From NCBI RefSeq assembly GCF_008086595.1, contig NZ_RXYA01000004.1, positions 1 through 64,000 of the forward strand: a stretch of 64,000 nucleotides of DNA, written 5' to 3'. Both the position numbers and the translations under genes were made by a program. Shown piece by piece: positions 1 through 8,906 of the stretch (position 1 is the first letter of the stretch; every line of letters starts with the position of its first letter). Below the pieces are notes generated by a model. The model searched no databases. It was not told where the DNA came from and saw only the letters and a list, made by a program, of their open reading frames with translations. The stretch is from Acetobacterium paludosum. GTDB taxonomy: Bacteria > Bacillota > Clostridia > Eubacteriales > Eubacteriaceae.

Positions 1-40
1 TGGTAATTTCAGTATCATGCAATTGGTTGGAATATACAAT

Positions 41-105
41 AAAATCCTCAGGATTGAATGAAGAATCGCTGGTTTATGCGGCATTCATCCAATCCTGAGG
101 ATTTT
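41..105 (+). terminator. Long hairpin, terminator-like
   Basis: Two 22-nt arms (41-62 and 84-105) are complementary with one mismatch around a loop of about 21 nt, and the right arm runs into a T-rich tail. It lies just upstream of the IS66 remnant. It could be a terminator of a gene outside the window or a structured end of a decayed mobile element. Confidence 0.45.
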
Positions 106-150
106 TTAATAATGAGGATAAGCAGAGTTATCCTGACATAAGAATAACTC

Positions 151-429
151 TGTGAGGCCAGCATCAAACCTTTTGCGACAGGACGACGCGCCTGGCTTTT
201 TGCCGATTCGCCCAAAGGTGCAACTGCCAATGCGGTACTCTACACTCTGGTGGAATCGGCCCGGGCAAACGAGCTTAATGTCTACGAATATCTGAATTAC
301 CTTCTGTCCGAAATCCCCAACAGTGACTATCTGCACCAGCCGGAAGTACTTGAAAAATATCTGCCATGGTCTCAGGAATTGCCCGAGGTGTGCAGACTCA
401 ATCACAAATACAAAAAGTGCCTCAAATAA
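151..429 (+). pseudogene. IS66-family transposase (TnpC), C-terminal remnant
   Basis: This frame reads about 92 codons to the TAA at 427-429 and gives the typical IS66 transposase C-terminus: KPF-x-x-GRRAWLF, then ADSPKGA and a YEYLNYLL-like segment, ending in PWSQELPEVCR. It is closed upstream by a stop at 145-147, and no start codon or ribosome site is present. Intact IS66 TnpC is about 450-550 residues, so more than 80% is missing. This is a dead insertion-sequence fragment; no accessory IS66 genes are visible. Confidence 0.8.
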
Positions 430-490
430 TGATGTGATCAGTATAGCAGGTTTCGATCAGACTTGCTATACGCCATCTTTTGAGGCACTT
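415..490. repeat. Nested hairpin overlapping the end of the IS66 remnant
   Basis: The outer 12-bp arms (415-426 and 479-490) are perfectly complementary, and the inner 11-bp arms (441-451 and 461-471) pair with one mismatch. The left outer arm overlaps the last codons of the IS66 remnant. It may be an element end or a terminator. Confidence 0.5.
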
Positions 491-798
491 ACTTTAATGT
501 TTTCTGAGTTACTCTGAAAACACTAAAAGTTCTGTTTTGAGTCTATTGTCTCATGTTTTTGGCTTGTTTTAAATCCATGCGTTTATTGGACGCTTACTTT
601 GATTTATAAAAAATGTGACTGGTTGGAGAATTCAAATTCTTCAGTGAGATTAGCCGCTGTGAAAATGCCGCAACTGATTGGAAACAGACAATCGGCAGAA
701 TCCAGATCCCCCAGCCAATAGTTTTTCAGCGAAAATAGACAGAATTTTTCAACCAGAAAGCTGAACCTCCGACGATTAGTAATCGTTTGCAAATAGCC
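491..798. other. Intergenic stretch with no recognised feature
   Basis: Nothing I recognise lies between the IS66 remnant and the terminator of the surface-protein gene. A 62-codon minus-strand frame (604-792) has no ribosome site and resembles no family I know. It is probably decayed accessory DNA. Confidence 0.4.
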
Positions 799-841
799 AA
801 AAAGAAAAGACGACCCGAGTCCCTAAGAACCCAAATCGTCT
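799..841 (-). terminator. Rho-independent terminator of the surface-protein gene
   Basis: On the minus strand a stem of about 14 bp (808-821 with 827/828-841, several G-U pairs) is followed by a run of U residues with one C (799-807). It lies about 90 nt after the stop of the 1153-residue surface protein. Confidence 0.75.
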
Positions 842-932
842 CTCTTCTCTGTTTCTAAACCATCCAGCTCAAAAAGTTAAGTTAAATAAGTTAAGTGACA
901 GGCACCGTTTGTTACATTTGTCTAATGTCTAC

Positions 933-3900
933 TTATTTTGTTAATGCTATAGGACCTGCTACCATTGAAGCGGTAACTGGACCTGTTACAGTTACTGCAT
1001 CAGCAACAGAAATACCAAAGTATGCTGATAAAGTATCATTAGTAAATAGTGTAATTGTTGCTGTTCTAGCTGTAGCATCATTTGCACCTACAGTAGACAA
1101 TACGTAATGATCTGTACTAAATGTCAATGCTGTTGCTGATGGTGGTGCACCAGTTGTTGGATTAAATGTACCAGCTACAGTAAAGTTAGCTTTTAGATCT
1201 GATGCATTTACTCCTGCAATCCAAGGAGCTACGAATGTTAATTGTCCTTTATTTGCACTTTGATCAGCTGCTAGTGTGACATCAAAGTTATCAACCATGT
1301 TTGGTTTAACAATAGCTTTATCTGCTGTTGTAACCGCTGTTGCGTCTGTTGCCAAAGCTGAACTTAATGTTCCTAATACCATCGTATGTCCAACTCCAGT
1401 AGCTGTTGTAATTGCGGAATCGACTGCCGTTTTTGCTGTGCCAACTGCAGTAATATCGTTTTTAGCTGTTGTAAGTACTGCTGTGGTTGCTGTAGTAGTA
1501 CCTGCAGCCGAAGTTGCAGCTGTATCTTTTGCTGCGACATAAGTGTCTATAGCACCTACAATGGCTTGTGAATCACTGATTTCTAATGCATAAGCTGTAA
1601 CTGCTGCTGCTGCATTTTTTGCAGTAATAGCATTTGTAATTGCTAATTTAGCAGCTACAAGGTTTGAGCTAAGTGTTAAGTCTTTGTTCATAGCTGTGTC
1701 CATTGCGGTAATTGCATTAGTGTAATCTAAAGCTGTGTCAGTAAATGCTACTGCAATGTTTGTTAAATCTGTTGCTGCCATTACGTTAGTTGTAGCATCT
1801 GTTAAATTATTTGTTGATAAAATGCTAACTTTTAATGGTGTTGTTGAGCTTGTCAACTTATCAGCAGTTGCAAGGGTGATAGTTAATTTGTCTGTTCCAC
1901 TACCAGTAATAGTTACATCTGTAGTTGTTTTAACTCCATTGACGTATACTTCTAGTCCGGCAGCAGTACCAGTAGAACTTACTGTAACTGGTTCTGAAAG
2001 TGATAATTTAATTTTGTCGTAAGCGATTAATTCTGATTTAACTACGACTGGTTTAACATTTTCTCTGAAAGTAAGTGAGCTACTATAATTAGTTACATTG
2101 GTAACATTAGTAACATTAAATGTTTTATTCCCAGAAGTTGTCAATGCGCCATCTTTTAAAGTTAGAGTAACTGTTCGTTTGTTTCCGTCATAGATAGCAG
2201 AACCTGTTTCAAATGCTTGAATACCATCAATAGTATAATGTGTAGCATCTAAAGCACTAATATCAACATCTCCTACGAAGGTTACAGTTACTTTATTTAA
2301 AGTATTTGTTCCCGCAACTGTATTTGTTTTAACTGATGATACTGTAGTCTTAGCAGCTACAGCGTCTTTTACAAAGCTTAACTTCATTTCATCTGCTTGT
2401 TGAGAATATAAATCTTCAACAGCACCTTTTACAAATGTGAAGTTGTATGTACCAGTCGCTTGTGAAGAAAGTTCAACTGCGATTTGTGTTTTTTCTAATC
2501 CAACTATATCTGTATAATCACCGATGGTTAATGTTGTATGTTGTGTAACACCATTAACATCTACGTAAGGCACATTAGCTATAGTATTAACAGTTTGGAG
2601 AACACTACGATCAAATGTGTATATCGCATATGTTACGCCTGCAATATCTTTGATTGTTGCTGTTGAGCTTACTAATACTGGTTTAGAAGCTGCAAATTTA
2701 ATTTCTTGTGTTTTTGTTTCTCCTGCATTGTTTGCAAGATCATAATAGCTATAAACTGCAACGATATGGTTTGCTGCTGTTTTAGCACTGTTTAAATGAA
2801 CAATGAATGATTTTCCGTCTGGTGTTGTAGTATTTTCATCTTGTACAGATGCGATACTTGGAGTACCATCTACGTTAAGATTAAATCCTGAAATACCATT
2901 AGCGATTTTTTCACTAAATACTACTTTAACATCCTGTAGGCTTAGTGCAGTTACACTTTCTACAGTTGGTTTAGTTGTATCTTTAGTAATATATACTGTA
3001 GTTGTATATGTTACTAATGCGTTCGAAGCAAAATCTGTTAAACCATCTACGGTAAGACCGTATGTTTTTTCAGCTGTTAATCCTGCAGTTGCAACATTAA
3101 TTTCGACAGATTTTTTATCAGTAGAAAGAGTGTACGCTGTAGCTGGTACAGATACGTTCACGCTATCTAATGTAAATTTAATTGCTGAAGCTGCGCCAGA
3201 ATTATTAGTGTTGATTGGTTCAGAGAATGTTACTTTAATTGTATTGCTGTCTGATAATGCAACACTTGTTACTGTTGGTGATACTGCATCAAAAAGTGTT
3301 ACAACTTGAGCATAGTCACCAAATAATGTGCCAGCGAATTCTTTTACGCCAGATACTTTAACAAAGTAATTAGCTGTTGTTTTACTATTAAGTGGTGTTG
3401 CTTCGATATCAAGGATTACGGTCTTTTTATCATCCTGTACCTTAGCAGTACCTACTGTAATAGTTCCAACTGCATCTGCATTTGCTGCTGAAAGAGTATA
3501 GTTACCTGTTGTCTCAGCTGTAGTTTTATCTACATTCTTATTATAAGTTACCAAGATTTGTTTAGCGTTAACTGCAGTTACAGATGTAACCTTAGGTACT
3601 AACACCAAGTTTCCTTGAGCAGCGACAATATTAGCTGTTGCTGTATCAACTTTTGACTGTGTATCAGTTGTTGCTGCAGGATTAGCTGCTACAACTGCCT
3701 GATAAGTCGTCCAGGAAGCGGTTGTATAATCAGCTTGATTAACAGCGGCAATTGCTGCGTTATAAGCTGTTAAATCAGCAGCTACTTGAGTAACTTTGAT
3801 TCTGATTGCTTCTAAACGTAGACCATCTCCGGTTGTTCCAGCGATGTTTCCATCAGAAATCCAACCTTGTGTCCAGCCGTAGTTTTCGCCGTGAACCGTG

Positions 3901-4394
3901 TATTGAACTGAGTAGCCTGGTAATTGAGCACCAGTAGCATCAACCAGTTTAATTTCGATTGCTTCAACACGTTGAGATTTTCCAACGCTGCCGGCAAATG
4001 CGCCATCTTTGATCCAATTAGTTGAATCATCAGTAGGATATAACCAACCAACATTTTCTACGTGTACATTATAAACAACATGTGCACCAGTAGGGATTGC
4101 TCCTGTTAGTTCAATGTTGAATCCTTCAATTCTTTTGGATTCACCAGTTGTTCCTAATTGTTGGTCACTTTGAACCCAACTACCATCTGTAGGGGCATTG
4201 CCGATATCCTGGATATGTCCACGATACTGAACACTCATTGTATCAGTAGTTGCTGTTGCTTTTGTGAATAATCCTACAAAAGAATCCCATGCCGATGTTT
4301 TTGTTGTTGCATCATTGGCAGCGAATACGCTTGTAGAAAAAACCATGGAAAGCATCATGAATACTGAAAGAATGCTTACTGAAATTTTCTTCAT
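933..4394 (-). CDS. Secreted ChW-repeat / Ig-like surface-layer-type protein
   Basis: This 1153-residue protein is exported: it has a lysine-start, hydrophobic signal peptide ending near VFAAN (about residue 26). Residues ~55-210 hold three ChW repeats (Clostridial hydrophobic W repeats), recognisable by H-x-E/Q-x-x-GW and the G-x-x-x-R-x-E-x-I/F-x-I/L core. A FIVAR-like helical segment (~210-260) follows, then several bacterial Ig-like domains of the kind found in S-layer proteins, and an Ala/Thr-rich C-terminus. A GGAGG ribosome site lies 7-8 nt before the ATG. The gene is monocistronic with its own terminator, and its T/A-ending codons suggest high expression. I infer a major envelope or S-layer-like protein held to the wall by its ChW repeats; no SLH domain is visible. 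Confidence 0.8.
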   Translation of the reverse strand: MKKISVSILSVFMMLSMVFSTSVFAANDATTKTSAWDSFVGLFTKATATTDTMSVQYRGHIQDIGNAPTDGSWVQSDQQLGTTGESKRIEGFNIELTGAIPTGAHVVYNVHVENVGWLYPTDDSTNWIKDGAFAGSVGKSQRVEAIEIKLVDATGAQLPGYSVQYTVHGENYGWTQGWISDGNIAGTTGDGLRLEAIRIKVTQVAADLTAYNAAIAAVNQADYTTASWTTYQAVVAANPAATTDTQSKVDTATANIVAAQGNLVLVPKVTSVTAVNAKQILVTYNKNVDKTTAETTGNYTLSAANADAVGTITVGTAKVQDDKKTVILDIEATPLNSKTTANYFVKVSGVKEFAGTLFGDYAQVVTLFDAVSPTVTSVALSDSNTIKVTFSEPINTNNSGAASAIKFTLDSVNVSVPATAYTLSTDKKSVEINVATAGLTAEKTYGLTVDGLTDFASNALVTYTTTVYITKDTTKPTVESVTALSLQDVKVVFSEKIANGISGFNLNVDGTPSIASVQDENTTTPDGKSFIVHLNSAKTAANHIVAVYSYYDLANNAGETKTQEIKFAASKPVLVSSTATIKDIAGVTYAIYTFDRSVLQTVNTIANVPYVDVNGVTQHTTLTIGDYTDIVGLEKTQIAVELSSQATGTYNFTFVKGAVEDLYSQQADEMKLSFVKDAVAAKTTVSSVKTNTVAGTNTLNKVTVTFVGDVDISALDATHYTIDGIQAFETGSAIYDGNKRTVTLTLKDGALTTSGNKTFNVTNVTNVTNYSSSLTFRENVKPVVVKSELIAYDKIKLSLSEPVTVSSTGTAAGLEVYVNGVKTTTDVTITGSGTDKLTITLATADKLTSSTTPLKVSILSTNNLTDATTNVMAATDLTNIAVAFTDTALDYTNAITAMDTAMNKDLTLSSNLVAAKLAITNAITAKNAAAAVTAYALEISDSQAIVGAIDTYVAAKDTAATSAAGTTTATTAVLTTAKNDITAVGTAKTAVDSAITTATGVGHTMVLGTLSSALATDATAVTTADKAIVKPNMVDNFDVTLAADQSANKGQLTFVAPWIAGVNASDLKANFTVAGTFNPTTGAPPSATALTFSTDHYVLSTVGANDATARTATITLFTNDTLSAYFGISVADAVTVTGPVTASMVAGPIALTK

Positions 4395-5186
4395 ACTTTT
4401 AAATCCTCCGTTTGTATATTTTATTTTGTTGTATACCCGGAATAAAAACGATCTTTATGATCGACTCACGTTTAAATTCCAGACTTAATCATGCTCCTCT
4501 TAGCAGACCACTTTATATTCCTCCTTTCCTAATTTGTATTGTTCGCAAAGGGTAAACCAATTTTACTACACCAACTTAGAAAAGGTGTCAGGTCTACACA
4601 TATCATGGAACGCTAAATGAGTAAGAGCTTTCTCACAATGAATTTTACACCACATTGCTTGATTTTGCAATTAATTATTCTATTTTTTTTAATCTCAAAT
4701 CCGAATTTCACAATTTCCGACAATTTAATTCATTGTATCGCCTACAAATAAAGAACCATTATTCGATTACCGCTTAAATATGTCTCATTGTCTCATATTT
4801 GATGACTTCCAGGGTTGTTTCGCTGTTAAAACAGTTTCCCGATCGACTTTCTTTACTTTCTCCACAAACCACTGTATTTTTAGTAAAGACCGCCTACCCT
4901 TTTTATAAATCCAACATATCTAATGATTCTTCCGGCATCCCACCTTTCAATGTGCTGACGTCCAATACAACGGCCTCACGCCACTGCATTTCCCCAATTT
5001 TCTGACCTGTATAAATTAGAACTTTAGGTTATGATGATACCCTATGTTGAGTTAACGTCAGGGAAATGCATTTTATCGCACAGCATTTAATTTTTTTTTA
5101 CATTTTTAATATTTTTTTGAAATTTTGAATTTTTTTAACAACAATCGTTACATTCTGTTCTTAACAAAACCGGTTAAGCGGGTTCA
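4395..5186. other. Long A/T-rich leader region upstream of the surface-protein gene
   Basis: This 790-nt stretch separates the surface-protein gene from the anti-sigma gene. On the minus strand it contains several ribosome-site-like purine runs (for example near 4495-4530) followed only by very short frames. A weak hairpin with T-run lies near 4440-4465. I could not place a promoter with confidence. A long untranslated leader would fit an abundant surface protein. Confidence 0.35.
4903..4989 (-). CDS. Possible 28-residue peptide or gene fragment
   Basis: A short frame starts at ATG 4989 and ends at TAA 4903; the frame is open 13 further codons upstream. The protein looks coding-like (it contains REAVVLDVSTLKGG and ends MLDL) but matches no family I can name. 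The only purine-rich sequence before the ATG is too close to act as a normal ribosome site. It may be a remnant of a larger gene, or chance. Confidence 0.2.
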   Translation of the reverse strand: MQWREAVVLDVSTLKGGMPEESLDMLDL

Positions 5187-6416
5187 TTAATTAACAACAG
5201 CCGTTGGATTAACTACCGCTGTTCCGGTATTCGGTTGACTGACAACGGTAGTTGCCGGATCCGATTGGTTCGTTGCTGATTTGCCGGTATCGCTAGTATC
5301 CGATTCATTGGCCGTGGCATTCCCGGTCGCGCCGGTGTCGGTTGGAGCCGGGGTGGTCTTGCCGGTGTCGCTGACATCAGATTCATTGGTAGTCGCACTG
5401 CCGGTATTCTCGGCCGTCGGCGGAGCGACGGTTGGTTCTTCTTTGGCCGCCGGCGTAACCGGTGGTGTCGCCGCCGTCGTGCCGGTGGTGACCGTCTCGG
5501 TTGGATTGACGACGGTACTGCCGGTGGTCTCTGTTCCCGTTGCATTGACCGGTGCTGCATCAGTCGTCCCCGTCACGGTCTGAGCGGATGTGGTTGTCGC
5601 ATTGCCGGTGCTTGTCTGCCCGGCGACTTTCGTATCTTCATTAGGAGAAACATTATCAAATTTAATAATTTTGTTCAGGTCAACTGCTTTGTCTTTAGAC
5701 ACCTGCAGCAGTTCTGTGACCGACATAGCTGCCAGCTTATCGACGGATAAACTATCATCTGATGATGCGATCTCCTGAATCATCTTGATTTTTCCGGTTG
5801 AAACGTTGTACTGATCGGCCAGGGCTGATGTTTGCTCGTCCGCTTCGGTCAATGTCTGTCTTAAGACGGTGGGCTCAATATTCTGTGATGAGGCACTGTC
5901 CATAATCACCTGATCCACGGAGACAGCCAGATCGTCGGCCTTGTCGGTGTCGTTATTCTTGACCGATACCAGAACGACATTCCGATCGGTATTGAGATAC
6001 CCATGACTGATCATCGCCGAGACCAGGGTATCAACGGAGTCTTCCAAATCGGCCTGATCAAAATTCTGACCATTGATGACTCGTTGGGCATCCTCGTTCA
6101 GGGCCTTGACCGACAGCACCTGATTGTGTTTGTTGGTCACGATTTCGATGCTCGGATTAACATCCAGGGCCACGATGCTGTCCGGCATTTTAAATTGCAC
6201 ATACCAGCCGGAATAACAGACCACCGCCAGAATGCAACAGGCAAAGACGGTGGAAAATTGGCGGCAGTACTTCGGTTTTTTCTTCACCGCCTGTTTGGTG
6301 ATGTAGTCGTGCTCGGTCATTTTAACCACGGGCATGGCTGCCAGTTTTTCAAAATCCAGGATTGGCGCCTGGCTGATTGCTCGGTTGAGGGACTTTTCGA
6401 TATTGATTGGTTTCAC
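5187..6416 (-). CDS. RsgI-like transmembrane anti-sigma factor
   Basis: This 409-residue membrane protein has a cytoplasmic N-terminus (~1-52) that should bind the sigma factor, one membrane segment (~53-72, FSTVFACCILAVVCYSGWYV), an extracytoplasmic RsgI-type domain with the family hallmark ALDVNPSIEI and the following ALNEDA, and a Thr/Pro/Ala-rich, low-complexity tail from ~255 with repeated ESD-x-SDTGK units. It starts at GTG, which overlaps the TAG stop of the upstream sigma gene by one base, with AGGAGGTG ideally placed. Overlap and order show translational coupling to the ECF sigma. In the RsgI/SigI systems of cellulolytic Clostridia, the outer domain senses an extracellular ligand and releases the sigma. 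Here the variable tail suggests surface sensing, but no ligand-binding module is recognisable. Confidence 0.8.
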   Translation of the reverse strand: MKPINIEKSLNRAISQAPILDFEKLAAMPVVKMTEHDYITKQAVKKKPKYCRQFSTVFACCILAVVCYSGWYVQFKMPDSIVALDVNPSIEIVTNKHNQVLSVKALNEDAQRVINGQNFDQADLEDSVDTLVSAMISHGYLNTDRNVVLVSVKNNDTDKADDLAVSVDQVIMDSASSQNIEPTVLRQTLTEADEQTSALADQYNVSTGKIKMIQEIASSDDSLSVDKLAAMSVTELLQVSKDKAVDLNKIIKFDNVSPNEDTKVAGQTSTGNATTTSAQTVTGTTDAAPVNATGTETTGSTVVNPTETVTTGTTAATPPVTPAAKEEPTVAPPTAENTGSATTNESDVSDTGKTTPAPTDTGATGNATANESDTSDTGKSATNQSDPATTVVSQPNTGTAVVNPTAVVN

Positions 6417-7006
6417 TATAACACCTCCTTTTCGGTAAGATATTTTTTCAGTTTTTTCAATCCCCGATGATATTTTGACAAGACGGTGGAAATTGGCACA
6501 TCCAGGCTTTCCGCTATTTCACGATGGGAAAAACCCGAAATGGCATGAAGCAGGATAATCTCTCTTTCCTGGTCGTTCAGGATTTTAAAAGCTGCCTGCA
6601 GCACCAGTTTGTCGCCGCTGTCTGTGACATATGAAAATGAAAGATCATTTTCCAGATCTTCCACCGGTACGCTGTCGTTTTTTTTCTTAAATCTTATTTT
6701 ACTGATTGACAGATTCCGGGCGATCGTGAAAACCCAGGCCATCGGCTTCCCCATCGGTTTGTACAGATGGGCCGCGGAGCGAATTTTCAGATAGGTATCC
6801 TGAACCACATCAAGGGCATCGTCATGATTTTTTATAATCGACAGCACAAACGCATAGAGGGTTCGCTCGGTGAGACGGTAAAGCTCCTCGAAGGCAGCCA
6901 CGTCATCCTCGGCGATTCTAATGAACAGCGCTTCGTCAATATTTAATTTTTTTTGCTGCTCAGATTCTAAGCCCTGGGGCACTACCATACTCAAAAATAA
7001 TATCAT
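6416..7006 (-). CDS. ECF-type RNA polymerase sigma factor
   Basis: This 196-residue sigma-70 family protein has region 2 (~30-100; AFEELYRLTERTLYAF then DALDVVQDTYLKI) and region 4 (~130-190; LNDQEREIILLH and the helix-turn-helix REIAESLDVPISTVLSKYHR). There is no region 3, as usual for ECF sigmas. GGAGGAG lies about 10 nt before the ATG; an alternative ATG five codons in is possible. It forms an operon with the RsgI-like anti-sigma factor that follows. A TGAAAC motif just upstream resembles an ECF -35 box, but it is too close to the start to be convincing. The target genes are unknown; the adjacent surface-protein gene is an obvious candidate. Confidence 0.85.
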   Translation of the reverse strand: MILFLSMVVPQGLESEQQKKLNIDEALFIRIAEDDVAAFEELYRLTERTLYAFVLSIIKNHDDALDVVQDTYLKIRSAAHLYKPMGKPMAWVFTIARNLSISKIRFKKKNDSVPVEDLENDLSFSYVTDSGDKLVLQAAFKILNDQEREIILLHAISGFSHREIAESLDVPISTVLSKYHRGLKKLKKYLTEKEVL

Positions 7007-7120
7007 TAAGTATTACTCCTCCATAATATAGTAACGTTTCACCGTCACGTTTTATTGCAATGCAAATAATTTAATTTTAATCGGGGGGGTGATCCACCCC
7101 AAAATAGGTTATCTTATCCC

Positions 7121-7197
7121 GTAGGGGCGATCCATGATCGCCCGTGCACGTTTGTCATAAATACCAACGTTTTCGGGCGATTGGGAATCGCCCCTAC
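7121..7197. repeat. REPIN (family 1) copy
   Basis: Two REP hairpins lie in inverted orientation, each with GTAG at its outer foot: GTAGGGGCGATCCATGATCG... on the left and ...AATCGCCCCTAC on the right, about 30 nt apart. A decayed third half follows at about 7222-7237. It occupies the gap between two divergent transcription units. Confidence 0.85.
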
Positions 7198-7317
7198 GGT
7201 GTTTTCTAAATTACATGTTGGGTATCGCCCCTACGGGGTTTTCGATAAATTACACATTGATATCCATTATACATCATTTTTGTATTAATTTCACCCTGCT
7301 AATTTTTATACTTTTTT

Positions 7318-7361
7318 CACCAAGGTTTCTTGGTGACAATCATTTATCGCCGTGATACAAT
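7318..7361 (+). promoter_or_regulatory. Promoter with overlapping palindromic operator for the PocR signalling gene
   Basis: A -35 box GTGACA (7333-7338) and a -10 box TACAAT (7356-7361) are separated by 17 nt, each 5/6 to consensus. A perfect 7-bp palindrome, CACCAAG-GTTT-CTTGGTG (7318-7335), overlaps the -35 box, which is the expected position for a repressor site. The binding protein is unknown. Confidence 0.55.
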
Positions 7362-7496
7362 TAACAAAGAATCATATAAATAACCATTCAAATATGAAAC
7401 GGCCACAATTTTTAATCATTACAACATTATATTTCTGCATCATGTGTTTTAATTTTAATTCTTGTCGTTCCAGATCGTCAATTTATGGAGGAAAAC

Positions 7497-8552
7497 ATGG
7501 GAAAAAAAGTAGAGTATTCGGTAGATGAACTTATTGATGTCAATGTATTACAGAAATTTCAAGACGCTTTTTCGGCAGCGACAGGAATGGCCACGATCTC
7601 CGTTGATAACGTAAAAGGCGAAATTACACAGCCCAGCCATTTTACAGATTTTTGTATGAAATACACCCGGGGTTCTGGGGAAGGAAACAAACGCTGTGTC
7701 AAATGTGATATCGATGGTGGAAAAAAAGCCGCCAACACCGGACGACCGGCGGTATATTCATGTCATGCCGGACTGGTCGATTTTGCCGCACCGATCGTCA
7801 TTGACGGCGTTGAAATCGGCGCTATGTTAGGCGGTCAGTGTCTTGAAGCGCCACCGGACGAAGAACATTTCAGAAAAGTTGCCCGTGAGCTAGGGATAAA
7901 TGAAGACGACTACATCGATGCCGTCAGAAAAGTATCGATTGTCCCAAGAGAAAAAATCGATGCCGCTGCGGAGATGCTTTACGTTTTCGCCAATTCCATC
8001 TCTGAGATGGGACATCACAGCCACCTGCTGGCCGAAGAAACTGAAAATTTTGAAATGATCTCCAAGAACGTGTTTGAAAATATCCGTTCCATCAGCGAAT
8101 TCATCAATGGCTTTTCTGACCAGATCGCTTCGCTGATCAAAGTATCGGATGAACTGCTGGAATCTTCCACTATTTCTAAAAACAAGGTAAAGGAAACGGA
8201 TTCCATCCTGAAATTCATCCGGGACATTGCCACCCAGACGAATCTACTGGGTTTGAATGCAGCGATTGAAGCGACCCGGGCCGGTGAATTCGGCCGCGGT
8301 TTCAACGTGGTTGCCGATGAAGTCCGCAAGCTGGCGGTGCAGAGCCAGGATTCCGCGCGAAAAATCGAAAATATTCTGGACAGCATCACGGCCAGCATGA
8401 ACCATGTCGAATCGCAGGCAGCGAAATCCTACAAAATCATCGGCGAGCATCAGAAGTCGATGGAAGAAGTCAATGAAAAATTGCAGTTGTTAAACAGCAT
8501 TGCCGATAAATTAAAGACCGAGATCAACACGCTTAAAAGCAGCGTTTACTAA
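7497..8552 (+). CDS. PocR-domain methyl-accepting chemotaxis-type signal transducer
   Basis: This is a soluble sensor of about 351 residues. Residues ~10-170 form a PocR domain ([20 protein letters not shown], and the Cys-containing CVKCD...[14 protein letters not shown] segment), a family that binds small hydrocarbon-like ligands. A coiled-coil MCP signalling domain follows (~185-330) with the hairpin tip region [20 protein letters not shown] and [12 protein letters not shown]. No membrane segment is present, so it acts in the cytoplasm. An in-frame ATG at 7485 is poorer: its own codons contain the GGAGG that serves the ATG at 7497. The gene is alone, with no che genes nearby. PocR-MCP proteins are common in acetogens that use diols and methylated compounds; the ligand is not evident here. 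Confidence 0.85.
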   Translation: MGKKVEYSVDELIDVNVLQKFQDAFSAATGMATISVDNVKGEITQPSHFTDFCMKYTRGSGEGNKRCVKCDIDGGKKAANTGRPAVYSCHAGLVDFAAPIVIDGVEIGAMLGGQCLEAPPDEEHFRKVARELGINEDDYIDAVRKVSIVPREKIDAAAEMLYVFANSISEMGHHSHLLAEETENFEMISKNVFENIRSISEFINGFSDQIASLIKVSDELLESSTISKNKVKETDSILKFIRDIATQTNLLGLNAAIEATRAGEFGRGFNVVADEVRKLAVQSQDSARKIENILDSITASMNHVESQAAKSYKIIGEHQKSMEEVNEKLQLLNSIADKLKTEINTLKSSVY

Positions 8553-8602
8553 AACGGTTTTTGTTTAACCCCCCCGTGATGTTTCGCGCTGGATTTTTCC
8601 CC

Positions 8603-8678
8603 GTAGGGGCGATCCATGATCGCCCGCCAACGTTTGTTCGATAATTAACCTTTTCGGGCGATTGAGAATCGCCCCTAC
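8603..8678. repeat. REPIN (family 1) copy
   Basis: This is a paired inverted REP with outer GTAG and CTAC feet, the same layout as the copy at 7121, located after the PocR-MCP stop codon. Confidence 0.85.
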
Positions 8679-8755
8679 ATTGTTTTTTGTTCAAACCCCG
8701 TTAGGGTATGCAAAAAACCGTCGGGGTATGCCCCTTTTTGCATCATGATTGATTG

Positions 8756-8785
8756 GACCATTCTTAATTGAATGGTCTTTTTTTT
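8756..8785 (+). terminator. Rho-independent terminator
   Basis: The stem GACCATTC/GAATGGTC (8756-8763, 8770-8777) has a TTAATT loop and is followed by eight T. It ends the PocR-MCP transcript. A second, weaker hairpin (ATGCAAAAA/TTTTTGCAT, about 8708-8741) lies just before it. Confidence 0.8.
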
Positions 8786-8906
8786 GGCATCTTTTTTTTT
8801 TGCTTCTATTTAATAAGAGTAGCTTTCGATCATTGCGTAAAGCTAACATTACTTTCGCAATAGATTGAAGGTAGCAAATCTTACTAAAGGAGGTTTCTGA
8901 CGTGAA

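Noticed and set aside
2803-3309. 168-codon plus-strand frame opposite the surface-protein gene (also 1276-1542, 1735-2022)
   Set aside because: These are antisense shadows of a repetitive Val/Thr-rich gene, with no ribosome sites or recognisable domains.
5213-5583. Arg/Pro-rich minus and Val/Ala-rich plus frames inside the anti-sigma gene
   Set aside because: They are shadows of the low-complexity Thr/Pro/Ala tail of the RsgI-like protein.
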